From assembly GCA_017549145.1 (NCBI GenBank), contig JAFYVM010000053.1, positions 1 through 64,000 of the forward strand: DNA of 64,000 bases, written 5' to 3'. The stretch comes from Bacteroidales bacterium (GTDB lineage Bacteria > Bacteroidota > Bacteroidia > Bacteroidales > UBA932). Position numbers and translations under genes: made by a program. Below, one piece after another: positions 16,184-25,560 of the stretch. Numbering within the stretch: the first letter of the stretch is position 1; each line of letters opens with the position of its first letter. The notes below the pieces were generated by a model that worked only from the letters and a program-made list of their open reading frames with translations, ran no database searches and was not told the DNA's origin.

Positions 16184-19100
16184 ATGAGAAATGATTCAAA
16201 GAAGACAAAAGGCCTGATGAGGCGTTTTGTGCTGATGGCAATCTTCTGCGGTCTGTTGCTACCTCTATCGGCATCTGCGCAGAAGAGTGTTGTCAAGGGT
16301 ACGGTTAAGGACTCTGACGGCGAACTGCTTATGGGAGCCGGAGTCGTAGTCAAAGGTACTTCTCAGGGAACAATTACCGACGTTAATGGTAATTTCGAGC
16401 TTGATGGAGTAACCTACCCAGTTACTTTGGTTGCGTCGTTCATCGGAATGGCGGATACAGAGGTGACTCTTAACAGTGCGGCTGAAAGCCCATGCCAGAT
16501 CGTACTCGGAGTTGACGAAAACTTCCTCAACGAGGTCGTTGTAGTCGGTTACGGTACACAGAAGAAAGTAAACCTTACAGGTGCTGTAGGCGTTGTTGAA
16601 GGAAAAGACCTTGCACTCCGTCCAGTAAACAGTGCTGCCCAGGCACTTCAGGGAGCTGACCCTTCACTCCTCCTTACAATGGGTAACGGTTCAGTTGAAG
16701 GAAATGAGTACTCGGTTTCAATCCGTGGTAATGTTTCAATCAACTCAGGTTCACCACTCATCCTTATCGATGGTGTTGAGGGTAGCCTTGGTCAGGTGAA
16801 TCCAAATGATATCGAGTCGGTATCTGTACTTAAGGATGCATCTGCTTGTGCTGTCTATGGTGCAAAGGCTTCTGCCGGTGTGATCCTCGTTAATACAAAG
16901 AACGGTAGCTCTGGTAAGGCTAGCATTACTTATGACGGCCGCGTCAGCGTTTCTACAAACACAACTTCTACAGACTTTATCACATCTTCATACGACTATG
17001 TAACTCTCTGTAACGAGTTCTATGAGTACTTCAAGGGTTACGGTGCGTGGACATTTACAGATGCTCAGATCGAGATGATGAAGGAGCGTCGTTATGACGT
17101 TACTGAGAATCCTGAGCGTCCATGGGTTATTCCAGATGAGACAGGTCTATATTCATATGTATACCTTGCTAACTTCGACTGGTACGACTTCTTGTTCAAG
17201 CGTACACGTCCTGAGACTGAGCACAATATCTCAGTTCGCGGTGGTAATGACAAGGTTAAGTACTTCGTAAGTGGACGTTACCTCTATAGAGAGGGTCTCT
17301 TCAATAACGAAGGTGAGGATAAGTTCAATGGTTTCAACCTCAGAAGTAAGATCGATGCGAAGCTTACAAACTGGTTGACATATTCGAACTCTCTCAGCTT
17401 TGAGCGTCAGCTTTATTCTTATGGCGGTTTCTGGGAGCAGGATGGTCTTCAGGGAAATACTGGTACTGGTATCCTTTGGAACCTCACTCAGAACGTAGGT
17501 CCTATGCTTACTCCATGGAACCCAGATGGTACAGTGAACATGTATCCTGGTTATATGGCGGATGCAACATCTCCTATCTTCTCTGGTCGTGGTGGTCCTT
17601 ACACAGACGGACGTAACACTAACTCAAGAGCAAGAAATTACCTCACAATGACAAACCGCTTCACATTTGACATCGTGAAGGGTCTTAAGTTCATTGCTGA
17701 TTACACTTACAAGCGTCGTGATAACGTTGAGGCGTACAGATCTCTTCCAACTGCAAACTCTTACGACAACATCAACAAGGGTCTTTACAAGAACCCTACT
17801 GCAGGTATGGCTGTCGGACAGTTTACAAACGGTTCAGTTTACGATTTCTATCGTCAGAAACGTTACTATCAGGATGGTCATATAGCAAATGCTTATTTCT
17901 CTTATAACGGATCATTCAATGATCACAATGTTTCTGCTACTGTCGGTGGTAACTTTGATGATTACTATGCAACAACTCTTGCTATCACTCAGAAGGGTGG
18001 ATTGAGCGAGAACCTTTCATTCATTGGTCTTACAACTAATGAGGATGGTTTCAATAACATCGAGGCTGCTTCACAGTCAATCTCTTCATATCGTACTCTC
18101 GGTTTCTTTGCTCGTGCAAACTATGACTGGAAAGGACGTTATCTTGTAGAGCTTTCTGGACGTTATGATGGTTCTTCACGCTTCCCTAAGGGACAGCGCT
18201 GGGGTTTCTTCCCATCAGCTTCTGCCGGATGGCGTATCTCTGAGGAGCCTTTCTTCCAGCCTCTCAAGAGCTGGTGGAGCAATGCTAAGGTTAGAGTATC
18301 TTATGGTTCTCTCGGAAACCAGCAGGTAAGTGACTATTACTATTGGGATACTATCAAGACAGGTTCTCAGAGCATTCTTCTTAACGGAACAACTAAGTCA
18401 AGCTACGCTCAGGCTACAGTTCCAGTATCTTCGGACCTTACTTGGGAGACTGTAATTACTCAGAACCTCGGTTTTGACCTCGGTTTCTTCAAGAATAAAT
18501 TGAATGTTACTGCTGACTTCTTTATCCGTGACACTAAGGACATGCTTACTAAGGCTATGACTCTTCCTTCAGTTTATGGTTCTGCAGCTCCTAAGACAAA
18601 TGCTGCTGACCTTAGAACTAAGGGTTATGAGATCCAGGTTTCTTGGAAGGATGGATTCAAACTTGCTGGTAAGGACTTCACTTACAGCGTAGGCGGATCT
18701 CTTGGTGACTATAAGACAGTTATTACAAAGTATGACAACCCTACTAAGCTTCTTTCTGACCACTATGTAGGAAAGGTTCTTGGTGATGTTTGGGGATATA
18801 CTACAGACGGTCTCTTCGCTACAGACGAGGAAGCTGCTGCTTACGCTGCTATCGTAAATGATAAGAATGCAAATAAGGGTGTTTACGCTGGTAAGGCTCC
18901 TTACAACGTTCTTATGGCTGGTGATATCAAGTTCCTTGATCTTCCTACAGTAGATACAGATGGTGATGGTATTCCTGATGCAGGTGACGGCATTATCAAC
19001 ACAGGTGACAATACATTGGACAATCCTGGTGACAGAAGAATCATCGGTAACACTAAGCCACGTTATATCTACTCTCTCAAGGGTGATTTGCAGTGGATGG

Positions 19101-19573
19101 GAATCGACTTCTCAATCTTCTTCCAGGGCGTAGGTAAGGTAAGCTGGATGCCAGATTATAACTGTATCTATTTCTGGAATACATATTCATACCACAGACC
19201 TACATTCATCCCTAAGAACTTCGAGTCTAAGTGTTGGTCAGATGAGGAAGGTGCTGACAACAGCAACGCCCTCTTCCCACGTCGTCGTGGACGTATGGCA
19301 GCTTCTAGCTACATCACAACAAATGACTACTGGATCCAGGACGCTTCTTACATCCGTTTGAAGAACCTCACAGTAGGCTATACACTTCCACTTAAGACCA
19401 AGGCTGTTGAGAAAGTTAGAGTATACTTCTCAGGAGAGAACCTTTGGTACTGGTCTCCTATGAAGGAATGGACAGACGTAGTTGACCCAGAAGTTGCTAC
19501 ATCAAGCGCTTATGGAGACTGCTCATATCCATATTCAAAGATATTCTCATTTGGTGTTAATGTTACATTCTAA
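16184..19573 (+). CDS. SusC-like TonB-dependent outer-membrane transporter (locus B)
   Basis: A 1129-residue SusC/RagA-class importer. The signal peptide ends near residue 33 (SASA/QK) after a basic, hydrophilic N-terminus (MRNDSKKTKGLMRR). A carboxypeptidase-regulatory-like domain (KGTVKDSDGELLMGAGVVVK) covers about residues 38-115. The TonB box/plug start is NEVVVVGYGTQKK (about 117-129), followed by the plug and barrel, ending IFSFGVNVTF. A calcium-loop-like segment DTDGDGIPDAGDG lies near residue 925. It is larger than the locus A paralogue and clearly diverged from it, so a different ligand is likely. SusD follows after 11 bp. Confidence 0.95.
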   Translation: MRNDSKKTKGLMRRFVLMAIFCGLLLPLSASAQKSVVKGTVKDSDGELLMGAGVVVKGTSQGTITDVNGNFELDGVTYPVTLVASFIGMADTEVTLNSAAESPCQIVLGVDENFLNEVVVVGYGTQKKVNLTGAVGVVEGKDLALRPVNSAAQALQGADPSLLLTMGNGSVEGNEYSVSIRGNVSINSGSPLILIDGVEGSLGQVNPNDIESVSVLKDASACAVYGAKASAGVILVNTKNGSSGKASITYDGRVSVSTNTTSTDFITSSYDYVTLCNEFYEYFKGYGAWTFTDAQIEMMKERRYDVTENPERPWVIPDETGLYSYVYLANFDWYDFLFKRTRPETEHNISVRGGNDKVKYFVSGRYLYREGLFNNEGEDKFNGFNLRSKIDAKLTNWLTYSNSLSFERQLYSYGGFWEQDGLQGNTGTGILWNLTQNVGPMLTPWNPDGTVNMYPGYMADATSPIFSGRGGPYTDGRNTNSRARNYLTMTNRFTFDIVKGLKFIADYTYKRRDNVEAYRSLPTANSYDNINKGLYKNPTAGMAVGQFTNGSVYDFYRQKRYYQDGHIANAYFSYNGSFNDHNVSATVGGNFDDYYATTLAITQKGGLSENLSFIGLTTNEDGFNNIEAASQSISSYRTLGFFARANYDWKGRYLVELSGRYDGSSRFPKGQRWGFFPSASAGWRISEEPFFQPLKSWWSNAKVRVSYGSLGNQQVSDYYYWDTIKTGSQSILLNGTTKSSYAQATVPVSSDLTWETVITQNLGFDLGFFKNKLNVTADFFIRDTKDMLTKAMTLPSVYGSAAPKTNAADLRTKGYEIQVSWKDGFKLAGKDFTYSVGGSLGDYKTVITKYDNPTKLLSDHYVGKVLGDVWGYTTDGLFATDEEAAAYAAIVNDKNANKGVYAGKAPYNVLMAGDIKFLDLPTVDTDGDGIPDAGDGIINTGDNTLDNPGDRRIIGNTKPRYIYSLKGDLQWMGIDFSIFFQGVGKVSWMPDYNCIYFWNTYSYHRPTFIPKNFESKCWSDEEGADNSNALFPRRRGRMAASSYITTNDYWIQDASYIRLKNLTVGYTLPLKTKAVEKVRVYFSGENLWYWSPMKEWTDVVDPEVATSSAYGDCSYPYSKIFSFGVNVTF

Positions 19574-19584
19574 GTAAGAGAATT

Positions 19585-21450
19585 ATGAAAAAGATTAATT
19601 ATATAATTTTGGCTGTTTTCGCTGCGATGTCATTGACTTCGTGCGAGGATTTCCTAACGAAATCTCCTCAGACTGCGTTGTCTCCAGCCTCATTCTTCCA
19701 AACTGAGTCTGATCTTGAGTTGTGGACAAACAAGTTCTATGCAGACGTATTGGAAGATACTGATATCGCAGAAGTATATTGCGATGATATGATGGGAGGC
19801 TCGTTGAATACCCTCCAGAAGGGTACAAGAACACCTTCTTCTAAGTCTTGGTCTGTTCCATCTGTAGATGGTAATGGTTACATTACAAGCAATGGAACAT
19901 TCACTCCGCTTATGAATATCAACTACCTTCTTGAGCAGTCTGTTAACTGCAAGGACGAGGCTGTTCGTGAGAAGTACAATGGTGTTGCATATTTCTTCCG
20001 TGCATATTTCTATTTCAAGATGGTTCGCCAGTATGGTGATATGCCTTATTATGACTATGTGATCGGTTCTTCTGATACTGAGTCATTGAATAAGCCACGT
20101 GACCCACGCGGATATGTAATGATGAAGGTTCTTGAGGATTGTGACAAGGCTTACGAGCGTCTTCCAGAGGCTTGGGGTAGCGGTCCTCTCTTCCATGTAT
20201 CAAAGAATGCTGCAATGGCACTTAAGGCTCGTGCAGCGTTGTTTGAGGGTACATTCCGTAAATATCATGCAGGTTCTGAGTTTGTTCCTCAGGATGAGCA
20301 GGAGTTTGAGGGTAAGGTTATCTCTTCTACTTGGTTCCTCCAGGAGGCTGTAAGCGCAGCTGAGAAGGTTATCGGCAAGAAGTCTCTTTACACTGGTAAT
20401 ACAATGGGTATTGCAGGTAAGGCTACTAACGCTTCTTATCGTGAGTACTTCGTTCTTGAGGTTGCTGATCCTACTGAGACAATTTTTGCAAGAGCTTACA
20501 ACAGTGATGAGATCGTACAGGTGCGTCATGGTATTCAGTTCGACTTCAAGAACCACAAGCAGTCTGCAACAACTCGTTTCGTAAACCACTATCTCAAGGC
20601 TGACGGAACAGCTTATACTGAGACTGAGCTTGCAACAATGTCTTACTTCGATGCATTTAAGAACCGTGACCCACGTATGGCTCAGACTCTTCAGGGTCCT
20701 GGTTATATCGGTATCGGTGACTCTGCTCCTGAGCAGCTTTCTTGGGACAGAACTCTTAATGGTTACCGTGTGATCAAGTTCATCAGCGACGTAACTCATG
20801 AGGGTGCAACAACATCTACATCTGACTTCGCTCTCTTCCGTTACGCTGAGGTTCTTCTTAACTATGCTGAGGCTAAGGCAGAGCTCGGTACACTTACTGA
20901 TGGTGACATCGCTCTTGCAATTGATCCTATCCGTGCACGCGTAGGTATGCCTAAGATGGGTTCAGTTCCTTCAACAGTAGATCCACTTATGGCTAAATAC
21001 TATCCAAATGCAAAGGGTACTCAGCTTGCTGCAATCCTCGAGATTCGTCGTGAGCGTACTGTAGAGCTTGCATCTGAGGGATTCCGCCAGTGGGATATGC
21101 TTCGTTGGAAGGAGGGTAAGTGGATTACTCCTGCCGCAAATAAGGGATTCTCTGGTATTTACTTCCCAGGTCTTGGTGAGTATGACCTTGACAAGGATGG
21201 TAAGATGGATGTTTATCTATATCAGGGAGCAAAGGGCACAACAACTGCTCCTGAGTATAACCATATTGAGATAGGTGGAAACTACACTTTGTCAAATGGT
21301 ACAAGCGGCTTCCTTACTTACTATGCTGCTGAGTCATATCAGTGGAATGAGGGTCAGGATTACTTGTGGCCTATCCCAGCTGATCAGCGCCAGATTACAG
21401 GTGGTGCTCTTTCACAGAACCCAGGTTGGGTAGATGGAATAACAATGTAA
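19585..21450 (+). CDS. SusD/RagB-family outer-membrane lipoprotein (locus B)
   Basis: A 621-residue SusD-type surface lipoprotein (lipobox LTSC, Cys20; then EDFLTKSPQTALSPASFFQT). The family helix GVAYFFRAYFYFKMVRQYGDMPYYD and the C-terminal signature IRRERTVELASEGFRQWDML are present, and it ends with the usual PIPADQR...NPGW. It is long for the family: an extra segment around residues 525-600 (including DLDKDGKMDVYLYQGAKG) sits between the signature helix and the C-terminus. It partners the preceding SusC and is followed after two bases by the phosphodiester-glycosidase fusion. Confidence 0.95.
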   Translation: MKKINYIILAVFAAMSLTSCEDFLTKSPQTALSPASFFQTESDLELWTNKFYADVLEDTDIAEVYCDDMMGGSLNTLQKGTRTPSSKSWSVPSVDGNGYITSNGTFTPLMNINYLLEQSVNCKDEAVREKYNGVAYFFRAYFYFKMVRQYGDMPYYDYVIGSSDTESLNKPRDPRGYVMMKVLEDCDKAYERLPEAWGSGPLFHVSKNAAMALKARAALFEGTFRKYHAGSEFVPQDEQEFEGKVISSTWFLQEAVSAAEKVIGKKSLYTGNTMGIAGKATNASYREYFVLEVADPTETIFARAYNSDEIVQVRHGIQFDFKNHKQSATTRFVNHYLKADGTAYTETELATMSYFDAFKNRDPRMAQTLQGPGYIGIGDSAPEQLSWDRTLNGYRVIKFISDVTHEGATTSTSDFALFRYAEVLLNYAEAKAELGTLTDGDIALAIDPIRARVGMPKMGSVPSTVDPLMAKYYPNAKGTQLAAILEIRRERTVELASEGFRQWDMLRWKEGKWITPAANKGFSGIYFPGLGEYDLDKDGKMDVYLYQGAKGTTTAPEYNHIEIGGNYTLSNGTSGFLTYYAAESYQWNEGQDYLWPIPADQRQITGGALSQNPGWVDGITM

Positions 21451-21452
21451 AT

Positions 21453-23876
21453 ATGAAGTTTAAGATAAGTAAAATATTAAGTTGCCTTCTGGTCGCAGGA
21501 TTGTTCATTTCCTGCGATCAGACAGGAAACGAAGAACCAGCATCTGCTATTGAAGTTACTCCAAAGTCGTTGACATTGGATCCTCAGGGCGGACAGGAAT
21601 TCATTACTGTGCGTTCAACTGAGGATTGGCTTATGCGTTCCGATGTGAAATGGGTTAAGGCGGTGACATCTTCTGGTAAGGCATCTGCCGAGCCGGTTAA
21701 AGCTAGTATCACATTCGAAGCGAATACTTCAGGTGCAGCGAGAGAAGGTGTACTTACAGTCAAGACACTTAAAGGAGCATCTGCTCAGATCAAGGTGTCT
21801 CAGGATAAGTTTACCGGACAGCTTAACACTAGAGGTATTTCCACAGCTGAAGATCTTCTTGCTTTTGCTCAGGCTGTTAATGAGGGAACTTCACTTACTC
21901 CATTCCTTGTGGATGGTGTGGTGACTCTCCTTAACGATATCGATGCATCATCGATAAAGGACTGGACTCCTGCTGGAACTCAGGCAAATCCTTTCAGTGG
22001 ATCGTTTGATGGAAAAGGCTACACTATCAAAAATATTAAGTGGAGCGTAGATCTATCAAAATATCCAGATGCAGGTATTATCGGTTATGCAAAGAATGCC
22101 AATATTACTGGCCTGAAAGTGGGTGCAGAAAGTGATGTGTTTACACTTACTGGCTCTGCTTCTGCTGTTAATGCTGGTGTTGTAGTGGGTAGATTGGATG
22201 GCGGTTCTGTCACAGCTTGTGTAAACAACATGCAGCTTTTCTATGATGGCTCTGCAGCTGGTGGCAATGTTTGCCTAGGTGGTATCTGTGGACGCTCAAA
22301 TGCTGACGTCAATGGATGTACCAATAAGGGTAACGTCATCAGTAAGGTGGTTGCACGTGCTGCTGGTTTTGTTGCTTACAACGAAGGTGTTGTAAGTGAT
22401 TGTATCAACAGAGGCTGTGTTTTGGCTGAGAAATCAGGCGAAATCGGTCCGGCTTGGGCATGCTCATACCAGAAGACTGCTGCTAACCTTACTAAACTCA
22501 CCGGTTACGGCCATGTGGGTTCATATGCTGCCTACAAGGATAATCCTGCAGGTGCTGATTGGGATGCATATCTTAATGCTGTAGTTTCTCCTGCGAAGGA
22601 GGGCTATGACATGGAGCAGGTTACAATTGACTGTACCAAGGACTCATATGTCAATTGGAAAGAAGTGAAGACAATGCAGCTTTCATCAGGAGTTAAATAT
22701 ACTTACTGTGACTGCATCAACACTCCGCTTAAGTTGAATATCCTTGAGATAAATCTTGCAGATCCTAACGTTGAGGTAACAAACTCATATGCTAATGACT
22801 GCGTTCCGAATCCAAATGGAAACAACAACAGTAACAACGGCTTTAAAATTCGTGAAACCCTTTCTCAGCTTTGCACTAGAAAGCGTTCTGAGGGTAAGAA
22901 TATTATTGCTGGAGTGAATGCCGGTTTCTTCGACTCGAATGACGGAATTTCACGTGGCTTCCATATTGAGGAGGGTGAGCCTGTTTATATCAACAATCCA
23001 GATGTTGTGAAAGGTCTTGCAAATCATTCGTGGGGCATAACTGTCTTTGAAGACAAGACGGCTTCAGTCGGTAAGAAGAAGTTTACAGGCAAACTCAAGG
23101 CGTCTGGTCATGAGCTCAGTTGGTATTCTATGAATGACACTATCATGAGAAACGTGTCTTCTTCATATCAGGTCAACCTCTATGATTCGCATTATAAGCA
23201 GTATCCTCATTCGTCAAATACAAAACTTACAAATAAACTTGCAAAGAATGCTTTGTATGTGATTGCAGAGTATGACGGTAATCCTATGATGGTAAACAAG
23301 GGGTATGCTTCAGCAAAGGTGGTTTCTATTTCTGACGGAAGATCATCAGCCCTTTCTAATCCTCCTTATATCACTTCTGATAAGCAGGTGGGAATCTCGC
23401 TTTCAGGAGCAAAGGCGGATGAGTTCAGAGCCCTTATCTCTGTTGGTTCAACAGTGGAATTCCGCTGCGATATGACTATCGAGGGGGACGATACAAAGCC
23501 TATTTACACTCAGATTTCATCTATGTTCGAATTGATGAAGAACGGTGTGGATAATCTATCATCTCTACCGTCTAATCATGATCCTGCAGCAAGAGATCCA
23601 CGTATGGTTCCGATTGTTAGCAAGGATAAGAAGACTCTTTGGCTTGTACAGGCGGATGGAAGACAGGGGTGGTTCTCAAATGGAATCAGTCATAGAGAGA
23701 TGATGGTTGTCGCAAGGAAATTAGGTGGATACAGTGCGACAAACCTTGACGGTGGCGGTTCTTCGACCATGTGGGTGTATGACGCTGCTGCTGGAAAGGG
23801 TTCAGTTGTAAACTCTGTTTCTGACTCGAAAGGCGAGAGAAGTTGCCTTAACTATTTACTTATCAAAGCTAAATAA
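21453..23876 (+). CDS. Lipoprotein with BACON, beta-solenoid and NAGPA-type phosphodiester glycosidase domains
   Basis: An 807-residue lipoprotein starting MKFKISKILSCLLVAG (lipobox FISC). The start at 21453 is two bases after the susD stop; a longer frame from TTG at 21426 would lack a proper signal peptide. Residues of about 30-115 form a BACON domain. Residues of about 125-330 form a GLUG-like beta-solenoid (NPFSGSFDGKGYTIKNIKW; GVVVGRLDGGSV). Residues of about 415-807 are a phosphodiester alpha-N-acetylglucosaminidase-like domain (NAGPA family), with GVNAGFFDS near 487, DPRMVPIVSKDKK near 710 and NLDGGGSSTM near 764. The animal enzyme uncovers mannose-6-phosphate by removing GlcNAc from a phosphodiester. 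Bacterial members act on sugar phosphodiesters and possibly wall-type polymers. The native substrate here is unknown. Confidence 0.85.
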   Translation: MKFKISKILSCLLVAGLFISCDQTGNEEPASAIEVTPKSLTLDPQGGQEFITVRSTEDWLMRSDVKWVKAVTSSGKASAEPVKASITFEANTSGAAREGVLTVKTLKGASAQIKVSQDKFTGQLNTRGISTAEDLLAFAQAVNEGTSLTPFLVDGVVTLLNDIDASSIKDWTPAGTQANPFSGSFDGKGYTIKNIKWSVDLSKYPDAGIIGYAKNANITGLKVGAESDVFTLTGSASAVNAGVVVGRLDGGSVTACVNNMQLFYDGSAAGGNVCLGGICGRSNADVNGCTNKGNVISKVVARAAGFVAYNEGVVSDCINRGCVLAEKSGEIGPAWACSYQKTAANLTKLTGYGHVGSYAAYKDNPAGADWDAYLNAVVSPAKEGYDMEQVTIDCTKDSYVNWKEVKTMQLSSGVKYTYCDCINTPLKLNILEINLADPNVEVTNSYANDCVPNPNGNNNSNNGFKIRETLSQLCTRKRSEGKNIIAGVNAGFFDSNDGISRGFHIEEGEPVYINNPDVVKGLANHSWGITVFEDKTASVGKKKFTGKLKASGHELSWYSMNDTIMRNVSSSYQVNLYDSHYKQYPHSSNTKLTNKLAKNALYVIAEYDGNPMMVNKGYASAKVVSISDGRSSALSNPPYITSDKQVGISLSGAKADEFRALISVGSTVEFRCDMTIEGDDTKPIYTQISSMFELMKNGVDNLSSLPSNHDPAARDPRMVPIVSKDKKTLWLVQADGRQGWFSNGISHREMMVVARKLGGYSATNLDGGGSSTMWVYDAAAGKGSVVNSVSDSKGERSCLNYLLIKAK

Positions 23877-23884
23877 TCAAAATC

Positions 23885-25495
23885 ATGAAAAATATTTTCA
23901 AGTCAATTCTTGCACTAATGTGCTGCGGCGCAATCTTCGCTTCATGTGAGCAGGAGGTGCCTGCGCCTGAGATGTCTGTAGACCTTACTTCTATCGAGGT
24001 TGAGGCTCAGAATCCAGAAGAAGTAGCTGTCACTTTGATGACTAACGCAACTTGGATCCTTACTTGTCCAGATTGGGTTACTCCATCTGCTAAGTATGGA
24101 TCAGGTGATGCTATCATTACATTCCAGGTTGCTTCAAACTATAAGGATGAAACAACTTCTACAAATACTCGTACTGGAGAAATCAGAATCTCCGGTGGTG
24201 GAGCACTTACTGGAAAGGGTGCTGTGGTTACAATCCCTGTAACTCAGCAGGGTTACACTTACGTGGATCCAAATCCATCATTGGGTGGTATTCCTGACGC
24301 TGAGGAGTTCGCTAAGTTCATTGTTGCTGCTAATACAGGTCAGTCTTTGAAGAGATGGACAAACGAGGCTACTGGCGAGGTTCTCCTTCTTGCTGATGTT
24401 GATCTTTCTGGTGTAACTGTTGATTGGCAGGCACTTGCTGATGCAACTGCAACTTCTAATGCAAATAATGCATCTGCAATTGTTGAGAATACAACTCCAT
24501 TTGAGGGCGTATTCAATGGTGATAACCATAAGATCACTGGATTCAACCCTGTTGTTGTACTCGGTGCTAACAAGACATTCGGTCTCTTTACTGTAGCTCA
24601 TAACGCAACTATAAAGAATGTTGAGCTTAGCGGTACATTCAATGTAACAGCTACAGATCAGGCTGATGCAGGTATGCTCGTAGGTACATCAATCCATTCA
24701 ACTGTCTCTAACGTTAAGATCGGTGGAAAGATTGTTTCTGCTGGTTCAACAGCGTCTAAGAGGTTCTCTATCGGTGGTGTTTGCGGATACGCATATGCTG
24801 GCCTAATAGGTGAGTCTACATATGGAGCAACATTGTTCGAGGGTTGTGTGGTTAATGCAGAGGTTGACTTTAACGGAGGTACTAACCAGGCAAATGGTGC
24901 AACATGTGCAATGTATGGTGGTATCGTTGGTTTCGGAACAACTCCTAATGCTGATGCTGCTCACAAGGTTACAATCAAGAACTGTGTGAACAATGGTGAT
25001 ATGACTGTCCAGATCGGTCGTTGCTCAGGTATTATTGCTACTGCTAATACAGGTGTTGTACTTGAGGATGTAACAAACAATGGTAATCAGGTTAACACTA
25101 TTGCTAACGGTCGTCTTGGTAACATTGTCTGCAACATTTCTTACTACTGTACACTCAAGAACTGTATCAATAACGGTGACCTTACAGCAATTGCTGATGG
25201 ATATAAGGGTACTGCAGGTGGTGTCTTTGCTCTTGCTGGTGCTGCTAATATTACCGGAATGGAGGGCTTGGAGAACTACGGTACAATCAAGACCCTCAGC
25301 ACAGCAGGTAAGTATATTGGTCTTCTTTGGGCTAACCACAATAATACAATCCCTACAACTAACTGTGTTGCAAGTGGTAGACTTATTATTGACGGAGCAG
25401 AGGTGGAAATTACTGAGGCTAACTACATGAGCCACATTGGTTCCATCAAGGATCCATCTTGCGTTTCTAACGTTCGTTGGGTAGCACCTAAGTAA
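23885..25495 (+). CDS. BACON and GLUG-like beta-solenoid lipoprotein
   Basis: A 536-residue lipoprotein (lipobox FASC, Cys20, then EQEVPAPE). Residues of about 30-120 form a BACON domain (LMTNATWILTCPDWVTPS; VTIPVTQQGY). The remainder is the same solenoid module as in its neighbours: an entry segment IPDAEEFAKFIVAANTGQSL, FEGVFNGDNHKITGFNPV, FGLFTVAHNATIKNVELSG, then GLUG-like turns such as GGVCGYAYAGLIG, GGIVGFGTTPNAD and IKNCVNNGDM. No catalytic domain is present, so it is probably a binding or scaffolding protein. It begins eight bp after the glycosidase gene and is followed by a strong hairpin (25513-25550) before the first SGNH gene. Confidence 0.75.
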   Translation: MKNIFKSILALMCCGAIFASCEQEVPAPEMSVDLTSIEVEAQNPEEVAVTLMTNATWILTCPDWVTPSAKYGSGDAIITFQVASNYKDETTSTNTRTGEIRISGGGALTGKGAVVTIPVTQQGYTYVDPNPSLGGIPDAEEFAKFIVAANTGQSLKRWTNEATGEVLLLADVDLSGVTVDWQALADATATSNANNASAIVENTTPFEGVFNGDNHKITGFNPVVVLGANKTFGLFTVAHNATIKNVELSGTFNVTATDQADAGMLVGTSIHSTVSNVKIGGKIVSAGSTASKRFSIGGVCGYAYAGLIGESTYGATLFEGCVVNAEVDFNGGTNQANGATCAMYGGIVGFGTTPNADAAHKVTIKNCVNNGDMTVQIGRCSGIIATANTGVVLEDVTNNGNQVNTIANGRLGNIVCNISYYCTLKNCINNGDLTAIADGYKGTAGGVFALAGAANITGMEGLENYGTIKTLSTAGKYIGLLWANHNNTIPTTNCVASGRLIIDGAEVEITEANYMSHIGSIKDPSCVSNVRWVAPK

Positions 25496-25512
25496 TAGCT
25501 AAAATATTTAAT

Positions 25513-25550
25513 GGGATAGGCTGTAGGTACACTACAGCCTTCCCTTATTT
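25513..25550 (+). terminator. Strong hairpin between the solenoid gene and the SGNH gene
   Basis: AGGCTGTAG (25518-25526) pairs with CTACAGCCT (25532-25540) across a five-base loop. The outer bases GGGA (25513-25516) and TCCC (25541-25544) extend the stem. The sequence TTATTT follows. This is either a terminator or an attenuator in the middle of locus B, and I saw no new -7 element between it and the ATG at 25561. Confidence 0.7.
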
Positions 25551-25560
25551 AAATCAATCT

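Noticed and set aside
21426..21452. TTG start for the glycosidase fusion that overlaps the end of susD
   Set aside because: The ATG at 21453 gives a clean lipoprotein signal peptide and lies two bases after the susD stop.
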